Source: a bacterium (GTDB lineage Bacteria; Armatimonadota; Zipacnadia; Zipacnadales; Zipacnadaceae). From it: a stretch of DNA of 64,000 nt. Position numbers and translations under genes: made by a program. Of this stretch, positions 48,464-55,714 are shown in pieces. Every line of letters begins with the position of its first letter. The stretch's first letter is position 1. The stretch lies in contig JAUVXR010000010.1 of the NCBI GenBank assembly GCA_030603495.1, positions 1-64,000 on the forward strand, given 5' to 3'. Below the pieces are notes generated by a model. It had not been told where the DNA came from and ran no database searches. It saw nothing but the letters and a program-made list of their open reading frames with translations.

Positions 48464-48592
48464 GGAAAATTCTTTGGAAAAAGCTTCAGGAAACCGCCCG
48501 ATGTGCCGATACCAGTAGTCGAGCAGCAACTCAATCAGAGTAAAACCGGACGATACTGCCTGAGCTACCCGCTCAGGCAGTCGTCTTTTGGG
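48464..48592. repeat. Direct repeat unit, copy 2 (with hairpin)
   Basis: Second copy of the element at 48161-48288. On the minus strand, immediately after the hairpin, it reads SSGFTLIELLL in an open frame, a match to the type IV prepilin cleavage motif. Copy 1 reads GFTLIE and then stops. Confidence 0.85.
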
Positions 48593-48631
48593 CTGCCGAT
48601 TTGCCAGCTCTAGTCTGCTGTTGCTGTCTGT

Positions 48632-48672
48632 ACGGGCGAATGTCCTGAGAGTGTCGAAGGACATCCGCCCGT
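48632..48672. repeat. Long inverted repeat after the channel gene
   Basis: 15-bp stem (ACGGGCGAATGTCCT against AGGACATCCGCCCGT, one mismatch) with an 11-base loop, 12 bases from the stop of the gene ending at 48685. Probably a terminator-like or REP-like structure; there is no U-run on the minus strand. Confidence 0.65.
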
Positions 48673-48684
48673 TGTGCTTACCGC

Positions 48685-50331
48685 TCACCGACTATACTTC
48701 CTGACGATGCAGATCAAGAACAGCGACATCATCACGATCCCCAACACGGCCTCCAGGCCAGCCAGAGCGCGACCAATTCCTGGAGCTGGGGCCAGGTCAG
48801 CATAGCCCAGACTGGTAAAGGTTATCACACTGAAATAGAGCGCCGTCCAAAAGCTGTGCACAACGCCATTCGGGGTGGCGGCATCAACCTCGGTCCCAGC
48901 CTTCAGGTCAGCCACGCCAGCCCATGTATGGCAGCCAGCAAAGATCAAGATGAGAGCGAGAATCCACCCCACAATCCAACTGGGCCGCTCGCCATAGCCG
49001 CACAAGAGGTACATCGCCGCCCACATCGCCCGGTAGCCCATCAGCCACGCCCACACAGCAAACGGCACCGAGGCACCTGCGAGGGCGAACCACCACGGAT
49101 TCTCAGCCGGCACGCGAGCCATACCTAGAACGAGCGCCACTGCGACTGGGAAGAGTAGGAGAAGGACGCCGCAGCGGCCCCAGAAAGCAGCAAAGAAAGC
49201 CTGCTTCTGGTCTTGCACCATTTGGGCCCGCTTGCACTCCATCTCGCGGACGAAAAACTCTCCGGCGGTCTGATAATCTCCTGATTCCTGATAATTCAGC
49301 TTGAGCTGGCGGTATACTGCCTCGCATTCGCTGAAGCTCGGACGATTGTCCTCCTTCAGCCCATCGTGCAGCGCTTTGGCTTTCTCCCATTCTTGATCGC
49401 TGTAGGCACAGCGTTCGTCACGGATATGGTATTCGGTCCAGCGCATCTTGCGCAGACGCCACCACCGGCAGATTCCGCGCAGGCCGATCCAGCCACACCT
49501 CTGCCAGGGGAACCAGCGCCGCGTCACAGAAAACCCGAAGGTTGCGTGGGCGAGATTGGCTTCGGGAGCAATGGTCGCCGCCGCCAAGAGTGCTCCTTGT
49601 AGACGCGCATGTCGCAGCACCGGGATCTCTGTGATAGCAAGGTCCATGTCACGGTCAGTCTTCTGGCAGGGCACAATGATGGCGTGGCGTAAGTGAGCGT
49701 TGAATAGTCTTGCCCCGCCCAGCTTAGCGCCGTGCAGATTGGCGCCGCCCAAGTTGGCGCTGTGCAAGTCAATGTCCCCCATCTTGGCAAGTTGCAGCTT
49801 GGCGCGCCCAAGGTTTGCGCCTCGCAGTTTGGCACATCCCAGGTCGGCGCCCCGCAGGTCCGTAGCTCGCAGGGAAGCACGCTGCAGGTTGGCATCTCCC
49901 AGGTGAGCGCGCTGCAGGTTCGCACCGAAGAAGTCAGCGCCCTGCAGATTGGCATCTTGGAGGTAAGCGCTCTGCAGGTTCGCACCTCGCAGGTAAGCGC
50001 GCTGCAGGTTCCCATCTACCAGGTAAGCACCCTCCAAGTTGCCACGGAAGAGGTTAGCGCGCTGCAGGTAGGCGCCCCGCTCCACCACTTCCTCCAGCCG
50101 GGCCTTCAGGTCAAGATCGGTTTTTCGGTCTCGCTGGGAGTGGAAGTAGCACAGGCGCTCGTCGCGGCCAATATCGTCATCGGGCACGCACAGCCCGCAG
50201 CGCCGGTCCTGAACGCTTCTTCTCTCGTACTCGTAATCTTCCTCGAACTCATACTGGCAGCGCTGCTCTGGTGGCAAGTCATCCAGCTCCGGCCCGTGAT
50301 TGACCCAGTCTGGCTCGTTGGCGTTGCACAT
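48685..50331 (-). CDS. Pentapeptide-repeat potassium-channel-like membrane protein
   Basis: 548 residues from ATG 50331 (a GTG three codons earlier is possible). Order of parts: a Cys-rich acidic N-terminus with CGLC...RLCYFH that may bind zinc (about 25-65), then about 25 tandem A(N/D)LxxA pentapeptides (about 88-217) forming a right-handed beta-helix. A soluble helical region (about 300-375) follows. Three to four transmembrane helices come next (about 385-470), then a pore loop ITFTSLGYAD and a final helix. The filter differs from the canonical TVGYGD type (SLGYAD). Probably a two-pore-helix ion channel gated by its cytoplasmic domains. Such fusions exist in other bacteria; its ligand is unknown. 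Confidence 0.82.
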   Translation of the reverse strand: MCNANEPDWVNHGPELDDLPPEQRCQYEFEEDYEYERRSVQDRRCGLCVPDDDIGRDERLCYFHSQRDRKTDLDLKARLEEVVERGAYLQRANLFRGNLEGAYLVDGNLQRAYLRGANLQSAYLQDANLQGADFFGANLQRAHLGDANLQRASLRATDLRGADLGCAKLRGANLGRAKLQLAKMGDIDLHSANLGGANLHGAKLGGARLFNAHLRHAIIVPCQKTDRDMDLAITEIPVLRHARLQGALLAAATIAPEANLAHATFGFSVTRRWFPWQRCGWIGLRGICRWWRLRKMRWTEYHIRDERCAYSDQEWEKAKALHDGLKEDNRPSFSECEAVYRQLKLNYQESGDYQTAGEFFVREMECKRAQMVQDQKQAFFAAFWGRCGVLLLLFPVAVALVLGMARVPAENPWWFALAGASVPFAVWAWLMGYRAMWAAMYLLCGYGERPSWIVGWILALILIFAGCHTWAGVADLKAGTEVDAATPNGVVHSFWTALYFSVITFTSLGYADLAPAPGIGRALAGLEAVLGIVMMSLFLICIVRKYSR

Positions 50332-50451
50332 TGTTCTCACCCCAGGCCTATTTCGCTAGGGAGGGGTGGGAGTCCTGCGTGGGCGGGCGGCGGATAGAGG
50401 CAGACAACAGCAGACAGGAACAGAGAAAGGCAGAATGACGGCAGAAACGGC

Positions 50452-50473
50452 GGGGCGCAGCAAGCAGCGCCCC
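50452..50473. repeat. Palindromic repeat GGGGCGC / GCGCCCC
   Basis: A 7-bp perfect stem with loop AGCAAGCA, 15 bases before a family B palindrome. Part of a cluster of three palindromes between the channel gene and the RmlC-like gene. Confidence 0.6.
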
Positions 50474-50487
50474 TACAAGTGAAAGGT

Positions 50488-50508
50488 GGACAGGCGAGAC
50501 GCCTGTCC
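50488..50508. repeat. Palindromic repeat, family B
   Basis: Identical 21 bases to 28532-28552: GGACAGGCG-AGA-CGCCTGTCC. Confidence 0.85.
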
Positions 50509-50527
50509 TACCGGGCCGGGGGTATAT

Positions 50528-50548
50528 GGACAGGCGGGACGCCCTGCC
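50528..50548. repeat. Palindromic repeat, family B (variant)
   Basis: Imperfect copy (GGACAGGCG-GGA-CGCCCTGCC) whose right end touches the stop codon of the RmlC-like gene, as if it arrived at the very 3' end of the reading frame. Confidence 0.65.
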
Positions 50549-51042
50549 TATCCTCCCCGAGTGTGCCATTCGAAGGGGATGTCGGGGTCGAAGGGGTCGC
50601 GGCGGAGCTCGTCGGGGTCGTCAGCGACGTAGTGCTCCGTCGGGATATTGAGCATGATGACCGTTTCCTCGTCCGCCGGCGTGAAGCCGTGCCAGACCAG
50701 CGGGGGAACACGCACCAGCAGTGGCTCGACAGGCTCACCATCCCGAGCAACGCCGAGGGACGGGTTGAGCATCCCGAGCATAATGGCCTGGGTCTGCCCA
50801 CGGGTGGGCGAGTCTTCACGATCGTCGTACAGCCCCAGCTTGGCGGTGCCCCGCAGACAACAGAGGTGATCGTACTGGCGGGCGTGCGCGTGCCAGGCCT
50901 TGACTACCCCGGGATAGCACGTAGTTATGTAGACCTGCCCGAACTTGCTGAATAGCTCGTCATCGTCGCGCAGGATCTCCATTAGATAGCCACGCTCATC
51001 GGCAATTGGGCGCAGTTGCTTGGTGACTACCCCCTCAATCAT
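50548..51042 (-). CDS. RmlC-like cupin, dTDP-4-dehydrorhamnose 3,5-epimerase-related
   Basis: 164-residue cupin. The pattern KAWHAHARQYDHLCCLRGTAKLGLYDDRE followed by VPPLVWHGF and a DPDELRR segment matches short RmlC-like sugar epimerases and related ketoisomerases. The classical RmlC catalytic Lys/Tyr neighbourhood is not clearly complete, so the reaction is uncertain. ATG at 51042, 23 bases after the stop of the M16 homologue upstream. Last gene of the ten-gene minus-strand run. Confidence 0.75.
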   Translation of the reverse strand: MIEGVVTKQLRPIADERGYLMEILRDDDELFSKFGQVYITTCYPGVVKAWHAHARQYDHLCCLRGTAKLGLYDDREDSPTRGQTQAIMLGMLNPSLGVARDGEPVEPLLVRVPPLVWHGFTPADEETVIMLNIPTEHYVADDPDELRRDPFDPDIPFEWHTRGG

Positions 51043-51065
51043 AAGCCGCTTCCCCTCGAGTTAGA

Positions 51066-52436
51066 TTACAGATTGCCGCGGTGTAATTCAGCGGTGGTCT
51101 CGGGCATTTGCACGCCGATATAGTGATTCTGAAAGTGCGCCTGCGTCGTGGCGATTATGTCTCCTTTGGTAATCCCCTGGATTTCGGCGGCTATCTGGTC
51201 AAAGCTGGCCGGGCCACCGCCCAGCACCTCGATCTCCCCGAGATGTGCCGCCAGTGTCGTCGGCCCCAGCATAATCCGGGCATGGCCGTTGATCAGGTTC
51301 TGCTTGGCCCGGCCTAGCTCCTCGGGACGGATCGCCCCATCGCGCAGTGAGTTGAGGTGGCGCAGAAGGGCCTGGTGAGTCTCTTCGACGGCACCAGGAT
51401 CGCACTCGGCATAGATTGCCAGGTGAGGTTGCCGGCTCAGCGCCACCGGCAGCACCTTCACCGGCGTGCGCTGCGCCAGCAAGCGAAAGGGGAGGTTCAA
51501 CGCCAGGCTGTGCAGTAGTCCCCGGTCGCGCATCAGCCGCCCTTGTGCCCCACTCAGCACGTGATACAGGAGTTGACCGATTCGGAAGCCTTTGCCAGGA
51601 GGCGGTGATACGGGCACCCCCACTACCACCGTGGCCAGCCCGGTCAAGGGGTTACTGCCCGCCCGAACGCGGGAGTACTTATGTAGGACACGCTCCGGAG
51701 ACGGGGCAACTATACCGTGCGCCAGCGAACCCAGTGCACCCTCCGCCATAGCGACAATCTCCTCGCGCGACGCCGGGGCTACCACAACCACTACAGCGTT
51801 CGCCGCCTGGAAATAGTTCTGGGCAAAGGTCCTGACCTGCTCGGTGGTGATCGCCGCTGTTGACTCCGACGTACCGAAAACCGGCCGGGCCGCAGCAACA
51901 TCGCCCAACATCGCTTCGCGGAAGAGGTAATAGGTTTGCTCAGCCACGCGCCTGGGCATATCCTCATATTCCTTGGCGAGACGCTGCCGGGACAGCTCGA
52001 GAAGCTCGGGCTGAATCTGCGGGGAGAATATGCCCTCGCTTACCAGCTCCATCAGGGAGCGGAGCTCTCGGGAGGGACAGCTCGCCCGCATCCGGAGGTA
52101 GTCCCACTCGACTCCCCACGCCGGCGCCCGGCCACTGCGAATGGCCTGCTGCAATGGCGCAAACCTTGCGTCGGTTTCCAGTAGCTCACGAACACGGGCA
52201 CTGTTGTGCTCGTGGATGAGCGCCCGGATGCCGGGGGGCTCGTCCAGGTCAGCTCCTACCCGGAATCCCACAAAGACTCCGGCCACATCTGAGGCATAGT
52301 GCGGGCAAGCGACCACCGTCAAGCCGTTGCCGAGGACGGTCCGGGTGACCGGCGCAGCACCATCAGACGAGGCCGTTACCACGCCCACCAGAGCGGTAAG
52401 CACCAGCACAGGAAAAAGCCGAGTGACATGTCTCAT
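51066..52436 (-). CDS. M16-family peptidase homologue, catalytic motif absent
   Basis: 456 residues with a signal peptide (LVLTALVGVVTASS). M16 fold segments are visible: VTRTVLGNGLTVVACPHYASDVAGVFVGFRVGADLDEPPGIRALIHEH. The HxxEH zinc motif is missing, with IHEHNS in its place. It is therefore likely the non-catalytic half of a heterodimer with the active partner encoded immediately upstream. Its ATG overlaps that gene's stop by four bases. Confidence 0.82.
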   Translation of the reverse strand: MRHVTRLFPVLVLTALVGVVTASSDGAAPVTRTVLGNGLTVVACPHYASDVAGVFVGFRVGADLDEPPGIRALIHEHNSARVRELLETDARFAPLQQAIRSGRAPAWGVEWDYLRMRASCPSRELRSLMELVSEGIFSPQIQPELLELSRQRLAKEYEDMPRRVAEQTYYLFREAMLGDVAAARPVFGTSESTAAITTEQVRTFAQNYFQAANAVVVVVAPASREEIVAMAEGALGSLAHGIVAPSPERVLHKYSRVRAGSNPLTGLATVVVGVPVSPPPGKGFRIGQLLYHVLSGAQGRLMRDRGLLHSLALNLPFRLLAQRTPVKVLPVALSRQPHLAIYAECDPGAVEETHQALLRHLNSLRDGAIRPEELGRAKQNLINGHARIMLGPTTLAAHLGEIEVLGGGPASFDQIAAEIQGITKGDIIATTQAHFQNHYIGVQMPETTAELHRGNL

Positions 52437-53773
52437 GGCAGCCGGGCCTCCCAGCGGTCAGCGGCAGCCGGCTTGGGACGGATAACGACCAAGTTGTAGT
52501 TGTCCGGGCGCAGGTATTTCGCCGCTGTCTGTTGGACATCTTCGGCAGTTACCTCATTGATGAGGTCAATGTAGTCAATCGCGAACTGGTAGTCGTAGAT
52601 CGCTTCATAAAAGGAGAGCGATTCAACCTGGTCAGTATACGCCTCGTTGCTGAAGGCATACTGGCCGTAGATACGCTGCTTGGTCGCCGCGAGCAGCTCG
52701 TCACTGACGGGCGCGGCGCTAAGTTGCTCGATATTCCCGAGGATGGCCGCGCGCAGGTCCACCTCATAGGCTGGCTCAGTGACAGCAGTAATGCTAAACA
52801 GCCCGGGCCAGCGTTGGGTCAGATAGCTAACGACCACGCCCGCCAGCAGCGGCTTGTCGCCCTCGGGTGCTTCCACCATCTGGTTGAGCCAATCGTCCAT
52901 AATCATATAGATGAGGTCCATCGCACAGACCTCGCGCTGGTTGGCAATGCCCGGCGCATGCCAAGCGAACTGAAGCAGAGTTATTGATCTCTCCAACTGC
53001 TCGATGCGCGTGCGGACCTCGGTCTGGGGCGGCTCGGCGGGGACCTGCGGCACCACCTTATCCCCCGGAGCATACCCACCGAAGCTCTCCTCAGCAAGCT
53101 CGAAAAAGGCCTCAGCATCCACATCACCGACCACGACGACAGCGGCGTTGTGGAGCCGATAGAATTGATTGTAGAAGGCGCGCACTGCGTGGACGTCGAG
53201 ATCCTCGAGCTGAGTCGGAGAGCCCGGGATTGGCCGCCCGTAGGGATGCTCAGTATAGGCTAGCTGCCAGGTGAAGATGTTAGTCAGCTCAACGGTCGAG
53301 CTCAACCGATCCGCCATCTCCCGCAGGATGATACGCTTCTGCTGAGCCACCGCTTCAGCGGTGAATTTGGCTGCGAAAATGCTCTGGGCCAGGAGGGGAA
53401 TCATCTGATCGAAGTATTCAGAGGAGCTCGCCAGAGTCACCTGGGTGAAGTCGCGCGTGACCACAGCATTGACGTAGCCGCCCATATCCTCGATCTGTGG
53501 ACCGAACGCGTCTGTGCTCCTGTGTTCTTCGAAGAGTAGATGCTCGACCAGATGAGCCACACCGCTGTTGTGCTCAGTCTCATAACCCGAACCTGCCCCG
53601 ATGACCAAGCCCAGGGCAACAACGGGCCATTGGCGCTCCGACTTGACTATCACCCGCAGTCCATTGTCCAGGGTCTTGGCCTGAATATGAGCGGGATCCA
53701 GGATAGGCGCGGCGACGGCACTCGCAGTCAACACGACTACTAGCAGGAGTGTCCAGGCAATTCGATGACTCAT
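52433..53773 (-). CDS. M16-family zinc peptidase (active partner)
   Basis: 446 residues with a signal peptide (WTLLLVVVLTASAVAA). Zinc ligands H74 and H78 in HLVEHLLFEEH with catalytic E77 (HxxEH); E152 in ILREMADR is the third ligand at the expected spacing. The HPYGRPIPGS segment is also typical. Processing peptidase of the periplasm or cell surface, probably working as a dimer with the next product. ATG at 53773, 13 bases after the Gfo/Idh stop. Confidence 0.9.
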   Translation of the reverse strand: MSHRIAWTLLLVVVLTASAVAAPILDPAHIQAKTLDNGLRVIVKSERQWPVVALGLVIGAGSGYETEHNSGVAHLVEHLLFEEHRSTDAFGPQIEDMGGYVNAVVTRDFTQVTLASSSEYFDQMIPLLAQSIFAAKFTAEAVAQQKRIILREMADRLSSTVELTNIFTWQLAYTEHPYGRPIPGSPTQLEDLDVHAVRAFYNQFYRLHNAAVVVVGDVDAEAFFELAEESFGGYAPGDKVVPQVPAEPPQTEVRTRIEQLERSITLLQFAWHAPGIANQREVCAMDLIYMIMDDWLNQMVEAPEGDKPLLAGVVVSYLTQRWPGLFSITAVTEPAYEVDLRAAILGNIEQLSAAPVSDELLAATKQRIYGQYAFSNEAYTDQVESLSFYEAIYDYQFAIDYIDLINEVTAEDVQQTAAKYLRPDNYNLVVIRPKPAAADRWEARLP

Positions 53774-53786
53774 ATAGCTACCTTCT

Positions 53787-54785
53787 TCATTCGTCAGGCC
53801 ACGCCAGCATGACCGGCTTACCGGTGCGGGCCGATTCAGCAGTCGCGTTTATCACGCGAAGCGTCGTCACCATGTCCTGTATTGTCGCCCGAGGGGCACA
53901 ACCCGTCTCCAGACATTTCAGCAGGTCGGCGGTATACTGGAAGTAAGCCTGGTCGCCGTTAAGACCTTCGAAATCAAGCCGGGTACCGTCGCGGAACAGG
54001 ACAGTGCCTGTAGCTACATTTCCACCAACGTATAGCGCATCAGTGGTAACCGAGAAGTAACGCTCGTACCCCTCAGGCATGACATAGCCCGCCTCACCGA
54101 CACCGATAGCCCCATCCCCTCCTGTCATAACGACACTCACCATGTCTTCAATGTGCAGATTGTGAACGCCGCGGATGACGCGCGCATAGACTTCGACAAT
54201 GGGCTCACCAGCCAAGTAGACAAATGTATCCACCAGATGCGGCCCGAAGTTAAACAGCGCACCGCCCCCGGCTCGCGCCGGATCAAGCATCCAGCCACAG
54301 CCCCAGTCAACGTAGCGGTGGGGCGCGCCGCCCAGCAGGCGATAGTAGTAGTGCTGAACTTGTCCGAGCTTGCCGACCCGCTTCAGTTCAGCAAGCTGTT
54401 CTACCACGCCCAGGTAACGGCTGACCAGAGCCACGCTGGTAAAGACTCGCTCGCTTTGAGCCTTCGCGGCAACTGGTGCGAGCTTGCGCCAGTCTATGCC
54501 CATCGGCTTTTCCATGTGAAAGGGCTGATGCCGCGCGACCAGCTCAGCGGCCAGCTCGGTCATCTCATCGTGGGGGGCATGGGCCATTACCAGATCCACG
54601 TCTTCGCTGCCAAGAAGCTCCCGGTAGTCGCGGTAGCGACTCGCCGACAGCCCCTCGCCGATCTTAGTCAGGGCCTCCTCAGAGGGGTCGCTGATGGCTA
54701 CGATCTCCGCGCCCAGCTTCTGAAGCGCCGGCAGATAGTATATGGCAGTATGCCAGTGACTTACTCCGACGAGCGCAACTCTCAC
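53787..54785 (-). CDS. Gfo/Idh/MocA-family oxidoreductase
   Basis: 332 residues from GTG 54785 (VRVALVGVSHWHTAIYYLP). The open frame extends 51 codons into the upstream gene, but GGAG lies about 10 bases before this GTG. Rossmann N-terminus, MEKPMGIDWRK with the conserved lysine, and a GGGALFNFGPHLVDTFVYLAG substrate block. It is more diverged from the other three paralogues in the window. Fourth Gfo/Idh enzyme; substrate unknown. Confidence 0.85.
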   Translation of the reverse strand: MRVALVGVSHWHTAIYYLPALQKLGAEIVAISDPSEEALTKIGEGLSASRYRDYRELLGSEDVDLVMAHAPHDEMTELAAELVARHQPFHMEKPMGIDWRKLAPVAAKAQSERVFTSVALVSRYLGVVEQLAELKRVGKLGQVQHYYYRLLGGAPHRYVDWGCGWMLDPARAGGGALFNFGPHLVDTFVYLAGEPIVEVYARVIRGVHNLHIEDMVSVVMTGGDGAIGVGEAGYVMPEGYERYFSVTTDALYVGGNVATGTVLFRDGTRLDFEGLNGDQAYFQYTADLLKCLETGCAPRATIQDMVTTLRVINATAESARTGKPVMLAWPDE

Positions 54786-54852
54786 TGTGACTAGTCTCCG
54801 TTCAGCCGATTCAACTCGGCGCATTGAGCCGGCTGGAGCTTCTTTCTCCGTA

Positions 54853-55704
54853 CTATGGTCTCTCACCTTGCCCCTCCGGGCACGGCAGCACTTCTCCCTG
54901 CCAACATGCCGCCAGTTCGGCGGTGGTGAGCAGGTCAATCTGGTTGTGCTGAAGGATCAGCGCCATCTCGTCGGTCGCGCCGGTATCCACAAAGCGGTGG
55001 TAGGCTGCCGGAATAAGCTCGCCGGGAATGTCGCCGCCCCGCCGCCGCCCACACAGATAGCTCTCCAGAGTAACCAGGCGATGGTCGGGCACTGGCAGGT
55101 CCCGTTGGCGGCGGGCTACCCAGAGTATGTCCAGATGCTGCTGGGGCTGCACAGTCCATTCCATGCGATGATAGCGACTGCGATCACGCAGGAAGGGTAC
55201 GTCAAAGGCCCGTCCATTGAAGCTGACCAGGATTTTCGCCTCAGCTAGCATCTCCAGAGCTGCTGCCAGAGTTGCGGCCTCCTCCGCATAGTCCCGGGCG
55301 AGCAGTTGATGGAAATGGGGGCCGTCGGCTCCGACGTGTAGCACGCCAACCAAGAACAGCGGTGTCGAGGAGAGACCCGTCGTCTCAATGTCCAGGAATG
55401 CCACTTCGTGACGGGCCTCTACCGCGAAGGCCTCGTTCTGCACCAGTTCCTCGAATAGATCCACCGCGAGCTGCTCTGCCCATTGGCCAATGTCAGCGGG
55501 CATAAGCCGAATGCTGAGATAACTGCCGCGGCTGTGCTCCACCACCAGTCCGGGCGGCATTGTCGGGTTCGGGGCTATCACCGTGTCTGCCGGGCTGCCA
55601 GCGGGCGGAGCCTGCTCGGTAGGCTGCACCGCATCGCCGCCCGCATACTGGCCTCCAGCACGCAAAGCAGATAGTCGTCGCCGAGTGTGACGAGGTAGTA
55701 GCAT
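54853..55704 (-). CDS. RNase H-fold 3'-5' exonuclease (YprB-like)
   Basis: 283 residues from ATG 55704. A DEDD-type exonuclease core: FLDIETTGLS (exo I), LVSFNGRAFDVPFLRDR (exo II) and HNQIDLLTTAELAA near the end (exo III region). The segment SSTPLFLVGVLHV and the long N-terminal extension are like B. subtilis YprB. The frame is open 43 codons further, but that would enter the gene upstream. Ribosome binding site weak. Substrate, DNA or RNA, unknown. Confidence 0.82.
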   Translation of the reverse strand: MLLPRHTRRRLSALRAGGQYAGGDAVQPTEQAPPAGSPADTVIAPNPTMPPGLVVEHSRGSYLSIRLMPADIGQWAEQLAVDLFEELVQNEAFAVEARHEVAFLDIETTGLSSTPLFLVGVLHVGADGPHFHQLLARDYAEEAATLAAALEMLAEAKILVSFNGRAFDVPFLRDRSRYHRMEWTVQPQQHLDILWVARRQRDLPVPDHRLVTLESYLCGRRRGGDIPGELIPAAYHRFVDTGATDEMALILQHNQIDLLTTAELAACWQGEVLPCPEGQGERP

Positions 55705-55714
55705 TATTTCCGGC

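Larger units (their letters stand above)
48091..48684. other. Repeat-rich intergenic region upstream of the amidotransferase
   Basis: 594 bases without an intact gene. It contains the amidotransferase upstream region, a tandem duplicate of it including a decayed gene start, two copies of a strong hairpin element, and a separate long hairpin at 48632-48672. Confidence 0.7.

Noticed and set aside
54786-54938. 51-codon upstream extension of the Gfo/Idh gene at 53787
   Set aside because: It overlaps the exonuclease reading frame and lacks the Rossmann start; GTG 54785 has a better context.
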